Source of the DNA: Lewinellaceae bacterium
Lineage (GTDB): Bacteria > Bacteroidota > Bacteroidia > Chitinophagales > Saprospiraceae
Assembly: GCA_016716135.1 (NCBI GenBank)
Contig: JADJWX010000014.1
Location: forward strand, 62,001-126,000
Length of the DNA stretch: 64,000 bases
Reading direction: 5' to 3'
Below, in pieces: positions 41,329 through 50,790 of this stretch. Below the pieces are notes generated by a model. That model was not told the origin of the DNA and made no database searches. It worked only from the letters and a program-made list of their open reading frames with translations. Numbering within the stretch: position 1 is the first letter of the stretch; every line of letters begins with the position of its first letter. The position numbers and the translations under genes were made by a program.

Positions 41329-44300
41329 ATGCAAAAATCATTACAAGTTTTTATCTGGAACCGGATACTGCTTTCCGGTATTTTACTGGCGTTTTCGCCA
41401 CTTCTGACCGGCCAAAATCTGGGAGGACCCATGTGTCCAAATGAACTTGAAAAAACAGGGACTACCATTTCCACCCTGCAAAGCCCTGGTGGCGGCGGGC
41501 CACATTTTGCACTCATGGCGCCACCTGCCGCCAATCTGGATCAATACCGGAATGGCCCGTTTGACAACCCCAATAACACCTGTACTAACTGGGTAAATGG
41601 TAATGCCGGCGAACAAAACTCGCACTATCTTGAGGGCTGGTCTATTCCATACCGTTGTGTTATGACCGATCTGCCATTGAATACACCTATTACACTGACG
41701 TTGGGCTATGATATCAAACATAGCGGGAAACATGCGCTGGACTACCTGACGTATTTTCACCGGATGTCGCCACATGATGTGTTTTGCGACGGCGGGCATA
41801 ATGCGGCGGAATGTGTCACTCCTGCGAATGGAATGTTTAGCACATTCCCCATTCCGGCGCCTTCCTCAGCCGGTTCACCAGTGCCCGGAATGCCGGCGGC
41901 TAGTTTTAGCGCCCTGCCTGCCGGCGAACGCGAGATGCGATTGTACGGCGGTGTAATTGACGCCATTACTTACGGTACCGAAGGTAATTTAAATGCCAAC
42001 CAGGCTGAGACGACAATCAATATTGTATTCCGCGCAACATCTGCAACCGCGACGCTGGCCTGGGGTGGGCACATTGCCTCTCGTCTGGATTGGGGAGAGG
42101 GGAATTCCGCCGGTGGAATCGGTGGATCGCCCTACCACATGCGTCTGGAAAACTGGACCTTGAACAACCTGGGCAACCAGGACCGCTCTCTGAGTGGAGG
42201 CGCTGTTGCTCCAGTTTGTAATATTACGGGTCCCGATCTGCTTTGTGCCGGGGGGAACGCACAGTACTGCGTATCCAACCAAAGTGGCATCAGCTATTCC
42301 TGGGCAGTTATTAGCGGCGGCGCAACGATTATTGGTTCCAACACCGGCAATTGTGTGAATATTCAAGCCGGGAGCACGGATTTTACCCTTGAAGCTACAC
42401 TCACCAGCAACAGCGGACTTTGTTCGAATTGCACCTTTGAGGTTGACGTACAAGGTGCCGGAACCTGTACCATTGACGGACCTGCCCTTCTCTGCCCCGG
42501 AGCCAGTACACAATATTGCGGGCCAATTGGAGCCGGTTCTTATGCATGGTCTATATCCGGCGCGGCATCCATCGTCGGACCAACAGATGGGCAATGTGTA
42601 ACCGTACTCGCAGATGCCAATTGTAACAGCAGTTTTACCCTGAACTTGTTCGTAGGTTCTCAACCTTGCGGTTCAATGTGTTTTAAGCAGGTTCCCGTTC
42701 GGGACATTACCGCGCCGTCCATCACCTGCCCGGATGATGTAACCGTTTCCTGCGATTCGGAGGTGCCGGCGGTGAATACCGCTGCGGTAACGGCCGGCGA
42801 CAATTGCGGCGGCGCCGTCACTGTGACGCACCTCGGTGATGTACCCAACGGGGCCTGCCCGAAGATCATCACGCGCACCTACCAGGCCGAAGATGCCTGC
42901 GGCAATTTGAACAGCTGCGATCAATTGATCAGGGTTGACGATAAAACCGCGCCGTCCATCACCTGCCCGGATGATGTAACCGTTTCCTGCGATTCGGAGG
43001 TGCCGGCGGTGAATACCGCTGCGGTAACGGCCGGCGACAACTGCGGGGGCGCCGTCACCGTGACGCATCTTGGCGATGTGCCGAGCGGCAGTTGTCCGAA
43101 AATTATCACGCGGACTTACCAGGCGGAAGATGCCTGCGGCAATTTGAACAGTTGCGATCAACTGATCACGGTGGACGATAAAACAGCGCCGTCAATCACC
43201 TGCCCGGCCGACGTTACGGTCACCTGCGACTCGGATGTGCTGGCAGCGAACGTGAACGATGTCACCGGCAGCGACAACTGTGGCGGCTCGGTCACGGTGA
43301 CGCATCTGGGCGATGTGCCGAGCGGCAGTTGTCCGAAAATTATCACGCGGACTTACCAGGCGGAAGATGCCTGCGGAAACCTGAACAGCTGCGATCAACT
43401 GATCACGGTGGACGATAAAACAGCGCCGTCAATCACCTGTCCGGCCGACGTTACGGTCACCTGCGACTCGGATGTGCTGGCAGCGAACGTGAACGATGTC
43501 ACCGGCAGCGACAACTGTGGCGGCTCGGTCACGGTGACGCATCTGGGCGATGTGCCGAGCGGCAGTTGTCCAAAAATTATCACGCGGACTTACCAGGCCG
43601 AAGATGCCTGCGGAAACCTGAACAGCTGCGATCAACTGATCACGGTCGATGATAAAACGGCGCCGGCCATTACTTGTCCGGATAACGTAACCGTTTCCTG
43701 CGATTCGAATGTACCGGCGGTGGATGTGGATGATGTGACGGCCAGCGACAACTGCGGAGGCAGCGTTACCGTCACACACCTCGGCGATGTGCCCAACGGC
43801 TCTTGCCCGAAAATTATCACCCGCACCTACCAGGCCGAAGATGCCTGCGGAAACCTGAACAGCTGCGATCAATTGATCACGGTCGATGATAAAACGGCGC
43901 CGGCCATTACTTGTCCGGATAACGTAACCGTCTCCTGCGATTCGAATGTACCGGCGGTGGATGTGGATGATGTGACGGCCAGTGACAACTGCGGAGGCAG
44001 CGTCACCGTCACACACCTCGGCGATGTGCCCAACGGCTCTTGCCCGAAAATTATCACCCGCACCTACCAGGCCGAAGATGCCTGCGGAAACCTGAACAGC
44101 TGCGATCAACTGATCACAGTCGATGATAAAACGGCCCCGGCCATTACCTGTCCGGAAAACGTAACCGTTTCCTGCGATTCGAATGTACCGGCAGTGGATG
44201 TGGATGATGTGACGGCCAGCGACAACTGCGGAGGCAGCGTCACCGTCACACACCTCGGCGATGTGCCCAACGGCTCTTGCCCGAAAATTATCACCCGCAC

Positions 44301-46239
44301 CTACCAGGCCGAAGATGCCTGCGGAAACCTGAACAGCTGCGATCAACTGATCACGGTGGACGATAAAACGGCGCCATCCATTACTTGTCCGGATAACGTA
44401 ACCGTTTCCTGCGATTCGAATGTACCGGCGGTGGATGTGGATGATGTGACGGCCAGCGACAACTGCGGAGGCAGCGTTACCGTTACCCACCTCGACGATG
44501 TGCCCAACGGCTCTTGCCCGAAAATTATCACCCGCATCTACCAGGCCGAAGATGCCTGCGGAAACCTGAACAGTTGCGATCAACTGATCACGGTGGATGA
44601 TAAAACAGCGCCGTCAATCACTTGTCCGGATAACGTAACCGTTTCCTGCACCAGCGAAATTCCGGATGTTGATGTAGACGATGTCACGGCCAGTGACAAT
44701 TGCAACGGCGTCGTTGTCGTCGAACATCTCAGCGATGACATCAGCGGAGTGGTTTGTGAAGATCGCTATTTGGTGAAGCGCAAATACAAAGCAACAGATG
44801 CCTGTGGCAATACCGCTGTTTGCACCCAGGTGATCAAGGTTTATGACGATACACCGCCTTTAATCAGTTGCCCGGCAGACGTGACGGTTTCCTGTACCAG
44901 TGAAGTACCTGCTGCAGATGTAAACGACGTTACAACCAGCGATAATTGTGGAGGCCAGGTGAATGTGACTTATGTTGGTGATGCAGTTACCGATTACGTT
45001 TGTGCCAACAAGTATAAGATTACCCGCATGTATCGCGCCTTTGATGCCTGCGGCAAGAGCAGCTCTTGTTTTCAATATATTCGGGTATCAGACGAGACAC
45101 CACCGAGTGGCACCTGTCCGGCTGATATCACCGTTTCCTGTGTGAAGGATATCCCTTGTGATGAAAATGATCCGAAGATGGAACAGGCTATCGAACAGAT
45201 TAAAGCAGCTTACTCAGATAATTGCGGCGGCGACATTGAGGTCACCTATGCATCCAACGGGCTGGTTGAGGGTTGTTCGTATGTCGAAGGATCAGGTTAT
45301 ACCTATTCCCATGCCTTCAACTTTATTGTTTCGGATGGTTGTGGGAATTCCACTACCTGTGAAGTTCGTTTTTCCGGGGCTTGTGTATGTACCTACACGC
45401 AGGGATTCTGGGGTAATCCCCGGGGTAAAGCCAATGGCCTGAATACCTCGCAAATTTTGGATACCCTGATGAAACTCGGCCCGATATTCGTCGGCGACAG
45501 TGTGGATTGTGGCTTTGAAGTGAAGACCTGGCAATGCATACTCGGCATTTTACCTGCGGGTGGGCCATCAGTGCCTCTGGAGAAAAACTACAAGCTGAAC
45601 TGTGGTAAGAAAATCAAAAACAACCTGGTCGGCCAGTTGATCGCTTTGCAGCTGAATGTGCGGTATAACGAACATTTCCGGGATTTGCATCTCGATTCGT
45701 TGATACTGGCTGAATCCTGTGCCTTGTTACCCGATGCTGTTAAAGCGCTGGGCCTGGGTGTTGATACCGCTACGGTGGCTGATTTGATCCAGTTGACCAA
45801 TACCTACCTGGCCAGTAACTGCAACGGCAAAGTTTACCCGAACGGATACGGCGGTCAGTTAACAGCCGCGTTGACAGCCCTGAATGAATACTGGGACGAA
45901 TGCCGGAACAACATGCCTTGTGAAGAAGATCCTGAGGAGCGGGCCGCTGATTCGCGCAATGACACCAAAGTGGGTAACAATTTGGATAATGTGACGTTGG
46001 TGCCCAACCCGGTGTTGTCTACCCTGACGGTACGCATGGATTCCGGGCTGGCTGGTGCTGTCGACCTGCAATGTTTCGATGTAAACGGTCGCCTGATCAA
46101 ATTGATCAGGCAGGAGATTGCAAGTGGTGAAAACGCTCTCACGATTGACGTGTCGGGCTTCAAACCAGGAATATACTGGCTGCGCGTTGCCAATCAGCAG
46201 GCGGCGGTAACCAAACGGTTTGTGGTTTCCCGGGATTGA
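41329..46239 (+). CDS. Giant secreted HYR-repeat protein with T9SS sorting tail
   Basis: 1636 residues from the ATG at 41329, which begins a signal peptide (MQKSLQVFIWNRILLSGILL...TGQ). Order: a unique N-terminal domain (~30-300) with PHFALMAPPAANLDQYRNGPFDN, PKD-like segments (~300-460), at least ten HYR-like modules of 79 residues (TAPSITCPDDVTVSCDSEVPAV...GGAVTVTHLGDVPNGACPKIITRTYQAEDACGNLNSC), three diverged modules, a cysteine-containing region starting CTYTQGFWGNPRGKANGLN (~1360-1540), and a C-terminal sorting domain (VTLVPNPVLSTLTVRM...GRLIKL...GIYWLRVANQ...KRFVVSRD). It is probably a surface fibre or adhesin. Each module has paired cysteines that can form disulfides. Confidence 0.93.
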   Translation: MQKSLQVFIWNRILLSGILLAFSPLLTGQNLGGPMCPNELEKTGTTISTLQSPGGGGPHFALMAPPAANLDQYRNGPFDNPNNTCTNWVNGNAGEQNSHYLEGWSIPYRCVMTDLPLNTPITLTLGYDIKHSGKHALDYLTYFHRMSPHDVFCDGGHNAAECVTPANGMFSTFPIPAPSSAGSPVPGMPAASFSALPAGEREMRLYGGVIDAITYGTEGNLNANQAETTINIVFRATSATATLAWGGHIASRLDWGEGNSAGGIGGSPYHMRLENWTLNNLGNQDRSLSGGAVAPVCNITGPDLLCAGGNAQYCVSNQSGISYSWAVISGGATIIGSNTGNCVNIQAGSTDFTLEATLTSNSGLCSNCTFEVDVQGAGTCTIDGPALLCPGASTQYCGPIGAGSYAWSISGAASIVGPTDGQCVTVLADANCNSSFTLNLFVGSQPCGSMCFKQVPVRDITAPSITCPDDVTVSCDSEVPAVNTAAVTAGDNCGGAVTVTHLGDVPNGACPKIITRTYQAEDACGNLNSCDQLIRVDDKTAPSITCPDDVTVSCDSEVPAVNTAAVTAGDNCGGAVTVTHLGDVPSGSCPKIITRTYQAEDACGNLNSCDQLITVDDKTAPSITCPADVTVTCDSDVLAANVNDVTGSDNCGGSVTVTHLGDVPSGSCPKIITRTYQAEDACGNLNSCDQLITVDDKTAPSITCPADVTVTCDSDVLAANVNDVTGSDNCGGSVTVTHLGDVPSGSCPKIITRTYQAEDACGNLNSCDQLITVDDKTAPAITCPDNVTVSCDSNVPAVDVDDVTASDNCGGSVTVTHLGDVPNGSCPKIITRTYQAEDACGNLNSCDQLITVDDKTAPAITCPDNVTVSCDSNVPAVDVDDVTASDNCGGSVTVTHLGDVPNGSCPKIITRTYQAEDACGNLNSCDQLITVDDKTAPAITCPENVTVSCDSNVPAVDVDDVTASDNCGGSVTVTHLGDVPNGSCPKIITRTYQAEDACGNLNSCDQLITVDDKTAPSITCPDNVTVSCDSNVPAVDVDDVTASDNCGGSVTVTHLDDVPNGSCPKIITRIYQAEDACGNLNSCDQLITVDDKTAPSITCPDNVTVSCTSEIPDVDVDDVTASDNCNGVVVVEHLSDDISGVVCEDRYLVKRKYKATDACGNTAVCTQVIKVYDDTPPLISCPADVTVSCTSEVPAADVNDVTTSDNCGGQVNVTYVGDAVTDYVCANKYKITRMYRAFDACGKSSSCFQYIRVSDETPPSGTCPADITVSCVKDIPCDENDPKMEQAIEQIKAAYSDNCGGDIEVTYASNGLVEGCSYVEGSGYTYSHAFNFIVSDGCGNSTTCEVRFSGACVCTYTQGFWGNPRGKANGLNTSQILDTLMKLGPIFVGDSVDCGFEVKTWQCILGILPAGGPSVPLEKNYKLNCGKKIKNNLVGQLIALQLNVRYNEHFRDLHLDSLILAESCALLPDAVKALGLGVDTATVADLIQLTNTYLASNCNGKVYPNGYGGQLTAALTALNEYWDECRNNMPCEEDPEERAADSRNDTKVGNNLDNVTLVPNPVLSTLTVRMDSGLAGAVDLQCFDVNGRLIKLIRQEIASGENALTIDVSGFKPGIYWLRVANQQAAVTKRFVVSRD
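42712..44607 (+). repeat. Eight 237-bp in-gene HYR repeats
   Basis: GCGCCGTCCATCACCTGCCC and close variants recur at exact 237-bp steps from 42712 to 44608. Neighbouring units are nearly identical over long runs and fall into subtypes (units 3-4 and units 5-7 match best), which indicates recent duplication or gene conversion. More diverged units continue to ~45300. Confidence 0.9.
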
Positions 46240-46261
46240 AAATTTAAAATGTTGATTGTTC

Positions 46262-46307
46262 AAAAAATAAAGCCGGCTCTGTACAAACAGAGCCGGCTTT
46301 ATTTTTT
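46262..46307. terminator. Bidirectional terminator with 20-bp perfect stem
   Basis: AAAAAATAAAGCCGGCTCTG and its exact complement 46288-46307 flank a 6-base loop between two convergent genes. T runs close both sides, so it should stop transcription from the giant HYR gene and from the minus-strand 49494-46324 cluster. Confidence 0.92.
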
Positions 46308-46323
46308 GAACAAGTTTATGAGG

Positions 46324-47079
46324 TCAAGAATGCAGATCATCCCGCCGCAATTCAACTTTTTCCGCCCGCAATTCCGCCAGGTTCAACAACTCCAACTGCC
46401 CCTCTTTTTTCTGAAGCAATTCCAACAAGCGGCAAAAGTTTTCGAAGAAAACCCGTGCCTCGGCGGCGTCCAGCGCCTTTCGGGGTTTGTAGGCAAGCAG
46501 GTAATAGTTGTTACCCTCCAGATGCACAGGCGGGCGGGCGACCAAAAATTCCTGCAACTCGGGGTGGAAGGTTTTGCGCACCAGCGACTCAAATTCCCCG
46601 GTCAGCCAGAATTTGTCGGAAAAATCGGGGCTGTCCGGAAAGTTGATGTCGCTTTTGTCAAACATGGCCAGCGCCTTCTGCCACCAGGATTCGGGTTGGA
46701 GTTTAAAATTGGGCAAATACCAGTCTTTGTGATCGGCAAAACAAACCGTCTGGGTAATGCGCCGCCTCGAATTTCCGGTAGAAACCACGTAGGTATAATC
46801 GAACAGGTACACCTGGGTTTGTCCAATCTTTTTCGTCAAAACATTCCGGATTTTGCCCTTGCTGCCCAGCCAGCGGCGTTCGCGACGGAACAGATCAAAA
46901 TCTTTCAGTTGTGCCAGCAGGCCAAATTCGTCGCGTTCCGAAAAGGGCGCGTCAAGTTGCGTGGCAAGTTCCTGCATATCCTGCCGGCGGGCTTTGACGC
47001 GGCTGTTTCTGAGCCAGACGACGGCTGAAACCAGCGCCGCCGTTATTCCGGCAAAAACAAGTGTGGTGACAAACTCCAT
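46324..47079 (-). CDS. Hypothetical membrane-anchored protein, 251 residues
   Basis: The ATG at 47079 (MEFVTTLVFAGITAALVSAVVW) starts an N-terminal membrane span; the open frame extends 104 codons upstream into the neighbouring gene, which is not a plausible start. The soluble part has repeated aromatic beta-like segments (VYLFDYTYVVSTGNSRRRITQTVCFADHKDWYLPNFKLQPESWW) and a Leu/Glu-rich C-terminal helix (FFENFCRLLELLQKKEGQLELLNLAELRAEKVEL). No family recognised. Last gene of a four-gene minus-strand cluster, followed by a strong terminator. Confidence 0.7.
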   Translation of the reverse strand: MEFVTTLVFAGITAALVSAVVWLRNSRVKARRQDMQELATQLDAPFSERDEFGLLAQLKDFDLFRRERRWLGSKGKIRNVLTKKIGQTQVYLFDYTYVVSTGNSRRRITQTVCFADHKDWYLPNFKLQPESWWQKALAMFDKSDINFPDSPDFSDKFWLTGEFESLVRKTFHPELQEFLVARPPVHLEGNNYYLLAYKPRKALDAAEARVFFENFCRLLELLQKKEGQLELLNLAELRAEKVELRRDDLHS

Positions 47080-47105
47080 GGCTGGGTAAATTTTTTTTGA
47101 AAAAA

Positions 47106-48278
47106 TCAAAGCGAATCGGCCAGCACTTCCGTGAGGATGGCTAAGTCCGCCGCGTCGTTGTACACATTGGGTGAAACCCGCAGGGCGCCGCCGCGCAGCG
47201 ACACGTAGCATCGGTGTTCGGCCAGGCGCTGCACCAGGGCGTCGTAGTCGACGGCGCCGGGCAGTTGCAAGCCAAACAGGTGTCCTGCCCGGTGTGCGGT
47301 TGCTTCCAGTTGGCAGCCCAGCGCCTCCCATTGCGGTACGAATCGTGAACTCAACTCCTGGCAATAGGCCTGAAGCCGCTGCGGGTCCCATTCGAGCAAT
47401 TGCTCCAGCGCGGCTTCCAGCATGGGCAGCTGGCTGAACTGGGAAAACTCGCCCGCGTTGTAGCGCTGGGCTTTGGGCCGGTAGGCGCGCTCGTAGCGGG
47501 TGAGTTGGTTGAATTTTTCACTGTCCATGCGATTCATCCAGCCTTCTTCGATGGGCACGCCTGCATCGAAAAAGGGGCCGAAATGCGCCACGCCGGTTCC
47601 GTAGGGGCCGAGCAGCCATTTGTAGGCCGCGCAGATCACCGCGTCGGCTTGCACAGCCTGCTGATCAAACGGCAGTACCCCGACCGACTGGGTGGCATCG
47701 ATCACCAGCATGGCGCCCTGCTCCCGGCAACGGCGGCCCAGTGCCTCCAGGTCGAATACTGTTCCGTAAATCCAGTGGACCCGGGAGGCTACCACCAGGG
47801 CTGTTTGATCGGTGACGGATTCGAGCAGCATTTCGTTCCAGCGCGCGCCGCGGTTTTCGGGCGCTTTAGGCCGGTCTACGGTTTTTACCGCCAGACCATG
47901 CGCCTGGCAAACCCGTTCGAAGGCGTAGACATTATTGGGAAACTCTTCCCCGATCAGCACAATGTGTTTTTTCGCTTGAAAACCCGGCCAGCGGTGAAGA
48001 TTTTGCGCAACCACGGCCATGCCGTACGAAACGGCCGGGATCAAAGCGATGCGGTCTGCGTCGCCGGCATTGATCAGTTGAGAAAACAGGCTGCGCACCC
48101 GATTGCCGGTTTCGAAGTGGTCTTGGGGCCGAATGGCATAAGGTGTTTCCGATTTCAGCCGCAGGCCGGCCAGGCCTTTTTCCACCGAAGCTTGCAGGCC
48201 CGGTGAATAGGCGGCGCCGTTGAGGTAGTGCACGTTGGGATCGAGGGCGAAGCGGTGTTTCTGGCAGGTAAGTGGCAT
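47106..48278 (-). CDS. PLP-dependent aminotransferase class V (cysteine desulfurase-like)
   Basis: 390 residues from the ATG at 48278 (MPLTCQKHRFALDPNVHYLN). The fold-type I markers are the GAAYSPG start, VLIGEEFPNNVYAF, the PLP-binding D194/Q197 pair (LVIDATQSVGV) and Schiff-base lysine K220 (CAAYKWLLGPYGTG). The lack of a C-terminal active-site cysteine loop argues against IscS/SufS activity; selenocysteine lyase- or isopenicillin-epimerase-like aminotransferases are the nearest relatives. Substrate unknown. Gaps of 23 and 26 bases to its neighbours suggest co-transcription. Confidence 0.88.
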   Translation of the reverse strand: MPLTCQKHRFALDPNVHYLNGAAYSPGLQASVEKGLAGLRLKSETPYAIRPQDHFETGNRVRSLFSQLINAGDADRIALIPAVSYGMAVVAQNLHRWPGFQAKKHIVLIGEEFPNNVYAFERVCQAHGLAVKTVDRPKAPENRGARWNEMLLESVTDQTALVVASRVHWIYGTVFDLEALGRRCREQGAMLVIDATQSVGVLPFDQQAVQADAVICAAYKWLLGPYGTGVAHFGPFFDAGVPIEEGWMNRMDSEKFNQLTRYERAYRPKAQRYNAGEFSQFSQLPMLEAALEQLLEWDPQRLQAYCQELSSRFVPQWEALGCQLEATAHRAGHLFGLQLPGAVDYDALVQRLAEHRCYVSLRGGALRVSPNVYNDAADLAILTEVLADSL

Positions 48279-48301
48279 AAGTTGAATTTTCTTTAGTGCG
48301 C

Positions 48302-48775
48302 TTAATTTATCCGGTTCCAGGCATCCAGGTAGATTTTCCACACGCCCGGCGCTGTTTTTTTCCAGACAATCACATATTTACCGCGCCAGGCCTGCTCCGA
48401 GCCGTCTTCAAGTCGGGTGCGCCCTTCGTAGTAGCCCCAGTCGTACGCGTGGTCACCGGTGATTTTTATTTCTTCCTGAAAAACCTTGTGGTAAACCACA
48501 CGATTTTTTTGCCCGGGCGCCGGCGTCCAGTAGTTCCGGATGGCTTCGTGTTTTTGCAAAATATCGAGTCCGGGCGGAAAAATTTTGGCATCGGGTGTGT
48601 ACGCCTGCACGACGGCTTCAAAATTGCCGGCAACCAGCGCGTTGGAAAATGCTTCGGTGTTTTGCCGGATGTGTTGCGCGGCTGATTGGGCATTTTCGGC
48701 ATGCTGCCGGTTGGCGCTGCACTGCAACATGAACAGGGCGCTGGCAATAAACCACAAACAGTTTTTATATCGCAT
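48302..48775 (-). CDS. SnoaL/DUF4440-like lipoprotein
   Basis: 157 residues. Signal peptide with lipobox FMLQC (C19). The rest matches the NTF2-like fold of DUF4440: IRQNTEAFSNALVAGNFEAVVQAYTPDAKIFPPGLDILQKHEAIRNYW, DHAYDWGYYEGR and WRGKYVIVWKKTAPGVWKIYLDAWN. Such proteins often bind small hydrophobic ligands or act as cyclase-like enzymes; no specific role can be assigned. It is the second gene of the minus-strand cluster. Confidence 0.82.
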   Translation of the reverse strand: MRYKNCLWFIASALFMLQCSANRQHAENAQSAAQHIRQNTEAFSNALVAGNFEAVVQAYTPDAKIFPPGLDILQKHEAIRNYWTPAPGQKNRVVYHKVFQEEIKITGDHAYDWGYYEGRTRLEDGSEQAWRGKYVIVWKKTAPGVWKIYLDAWNRIN

Positions 48776-48789
48776 GGCAAGGTTACTTT

Positions 48790-49494
48790 TTATGCGTCGT
48801 CATCGTTCCGGAAGGGCGAATGGTCCTGGTGATCCCGGACGAGGTTGGTGCAGTATACCAGGCAGACATACAGGGCTAATGTACCCAAAACGGCCAGCCA
48901 CTGCGACAAATTTTGCATGATCAGCAAGTCATAACTGCCGTGCAAAAGTATTGCCAGTGCCAGCCCGCGCAGCAGCAGGCGTGATTCCCGGGGCGGGTCA
49001 AATTTAGCAAGGCCTGCGAAATACCCCTGCACGATGGCAAATGCCAAATGCGCCGGCACCGCCGTCAGCGCGCGCACCAGGGTGGTGTGCAAACCAAAAC
49101 GACCGGCGTACACTACATTTTCCAGGGTGGCAAAACCCATGGCAATGAGCACGGCGTAGACGATCCCGTCGAGCGGCTCGTTGAAAAACTTTCGGGGATA
49201 GGCCAGGAGCAACAGTAGCAGGAATTTGGCGACTTCTTCCACAACCGCCAGCACGCCGAATGCCAGCACGGCGGTTTGGCCCAGGTGGAACGGCGGCGCT
49301 CCGATTGCGCTGTATGCCCAGCGTTCGATCAAGACTACCGGGACAGTGACTGCGGCTCCCATGAAAAAACAAAACAGCAGTGGCGCCAGCGGCTCCCGGT
49401 CGTATTTGTCGGCCCGAAAGATGGCGTAACTGATCAGCAGGCCGGGTAATACGGCCAAAAGCAATAAGGGAAGTTCCACGTTGAAGTACAGCAA
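48790..49494 (-). CDS. PrsW family intramembrane protease
   Basis: About 234 residues. Seven to eight spans with the family motifs EEVAKFLLLLLLAYPRK, ENVVYAGRF, AHLAFAIVQGYF and HGSYDLLIM; the two glutamate motifs and two histidines form the glutamic-type membrane protease site shared with CAAX proteases. In Bacillus PrsW cleaves an anti-sigma factor, so a signalling role is possible. The longest frame starts with TTG at 49524, but that lies inside the ribosomal operon terminator hairpin, so TTG at 49494 or GTG at 49479 is more likely. First gene of the cluster running to 46324. Confidence 0.88.
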   Translation of the reverse strand: MLYFNVELPLLLLAVLPGLLISYAIFRADKYDREPLAPLLFCFFMGAAVTVPVVLIERWAYSAIGAPPFHLGQTAVLAFGVLAVVEEVAKFLLLLLLAYPRKFFNEPLDGIVYAVLIAMGFATLENVVYAGRFGLHTTLVRALTAVPAHLAFAIVQGYFAGLAKFDPPRESRLLLRGLALAILLHGSYDLLIMQNLSQWLAVLGTLALYVCLVYCTNLVRDHQDHSPFRNDDDA

Positions 49495-49512
49495 GCCGGT
49501 GTTTGCTGCAAC

Positions 49513-49555
49513 AAAAAAAGGCAAAACCGGGGCATATTGCCTGGTTTTGCCTTTT
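49513..49555 (-). terminator. Rho-independent terminator of the rpsF-rpsR-rplI operon
   Basis: On the minus strand AAAAGGCAAAACC pairs with GGTTTTGCCTTTT around a ~14-base loop, and the second arm runs into a T tract (TTTTTTT). It lies 20 bases after the rplI stop codon. Confidence 0.8.
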
Positions 49556-49575
49556 AAAATTATTTCTACGGCGCG

Positions 49576-50388
49576 TTACGCGTCTTTGTCCGATTCCTCT
49601 TCCGTAGCTGCGTCGTCGGCCGGCTCTTCTGTGGCGGATGCTGCTTCCACAACATCTCCGGCAGCCGTTTCACTGGCTTCCGCAACAGCTTCCACGGCTT
49701 CTTCGGCGGCATCTGCTGCGGTTTCAACAGCCTCTTCTGTGGCTTCTTCTACGGCGGCCACTTCAACATCGGCGGCTTCCTCGGCGGCTTCGGTCAAATG
49801 CACAACGTCTTCAATAATCAGGTCGGCAGCAGCGGCAGGCGTGTCGACTACTGTTGCTTCGACAACGGGTGGCTGTACGGCTGCTTCAGGCGCGGCTTTC
49901 GCTTGTTTCCTGGAGCCGGCGCTGTCGTCGGCATCCTCGTTTTTGTCGCGCACCACATCAAAATTGACGGTGGTAACAACTTCCTCGTGGAATTTGAATT
50001 CGGCTTCGTACGCGCCCAGTTCTTTTACCTCGTCGGGCATGCGGATCATGCGCTTTTCCACGTCGAAACCGAGTTCTTCCCGGATAGCATCAATGAGGTG
50101 TTGCGCATTGACCGAGCCGAACAGACGACCGCTTTCGCCGGCTTTTGCGACGATTTTCAGCGTTTTACCAGCCAGTTTGCCGGCGTAGTCTTTGTAGGTA
50201 TCGATTTTGGCGGATTCTTTTTTGGCAAATTGTTTTTTCAGGCCATCCAGGCGCGCCATGTTGGATTTGTTAGCCACTATGGCCAGGCCTTTCGGGATAA
50301 GGTAATTGCGGCCGTAACCGTTTTTTACCTTGACGACTTCATGTTTGTCGCCAACCTTTTCAATATAATCGAGGAGAATGACATCCAT
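49576..50388 (-). CDS. rplI: 50S ribosomal protein L9 with a long acidic C-terminal extension
   Basis: 270 residues. The first ~147 are canonical L9: N-terminal MDVILLDYIEKVGDKHEVVKVKNGYGRNYLIPKGLA, connecting helix and the C-terminal domain ending FKFHEEVVTTVNFDVVRD. The remaining ~120 residues are low-complexity, made almost entirely of A, E, V, D and T. L9 binds 23S rRNA domain V near the L1 stalk. The extension nearly doubles the usual length of ~148; its acidic nature argues against an RNA contact. Last gene of the rpsF-rpsR-rplI operon. Confidence 0.97.
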   Translation of the reverse strand: MDVILLDYIEKVGDKHEVVKVKNGYGRNYLIPKGLAIVANKSNMARLDGLKKQFAKKESAKIDTYKDYAGKLAGKTLKIVAKAGESGRLFGSVNAQHLIDAIREELGFDVEKRMIRMPDEVKELGAYEAEFKFHEEVVTTVNFDVVRDKNEDADDSAGSRKQAKAAPEAAVQPPVVEATVVDTPAAAADLIIEDVVHLTEAAEEAADVEVAAVEEATEEAVETAADAAEEAVEAVAEASETAAGDVVEAASATEEPADDAATEEESDKDA

Positions 50389-50460
50389 CGCTTTAAGAAT
50401 TTGAAAGTTGAAATTTAAGAGTCGGGCAACCGGCGTGTTTATTTACGGCAGTTGAACAAC

Positions 50461-50730
50461 TCATTTAAGCAAGTCTCCAATAAACGGCAGCATACCCAGG
50501 TGGCGGGCGCGCTTAACGGCAGTAGCTACCCGGCGCTGATACTTCAGGCTGTTGCCGGTGATACGGCGCGGCAGCAGTTTGCCTTGTTCGTTGATAAACT
50601 GGAGCAAAAAGTCCGGATCGCGGTAGTCGATATACTTGATACCGAACTTGCGAAAACGGCAGTATTTTTTGCGTTTCAGGCCAATTTTTGGATTGCTGAG
50701 AAACTTTACATCTTCTCTTGAAGCAGCCAT
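50461..50730 (-). CDS. rpsR: 30S ribosomal protein S18
   Basis: 89 residues with the family core KYCRFRKFGIKYIDYRDPDFLLQFINEQGKLLPRRITGNSLKYQRRVATAVKRARHLGMLPF. S18 pairs with S6 on the platform of the small subunit. Normal length; 60 bases downstream of rpsF and 72 upstream of rplI, the conserved bacterial gene order. Confidence 0.97.
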   Translation of the reverse strand: MAASREDVKFLSNPKIGLKRKKYCRFRKFGIKYIDYRDPDFLLQFINEQGKLLPRRITGNSLKYQRRVATAVKRARHLGMLPFIGDLLK

Positions 50731-50790
50731 ATGAAATGTGATGTGTAGTTGAACGAATGTGGTGAAACAGGTTTAAAGGAGCCGGCCGGA

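Noticed and set aside
43429..44583. Antisense frame of 384 codons opposite the giant HYR gene
   Set aside because: It follows the 237-bp repeat period and has no independent domain.
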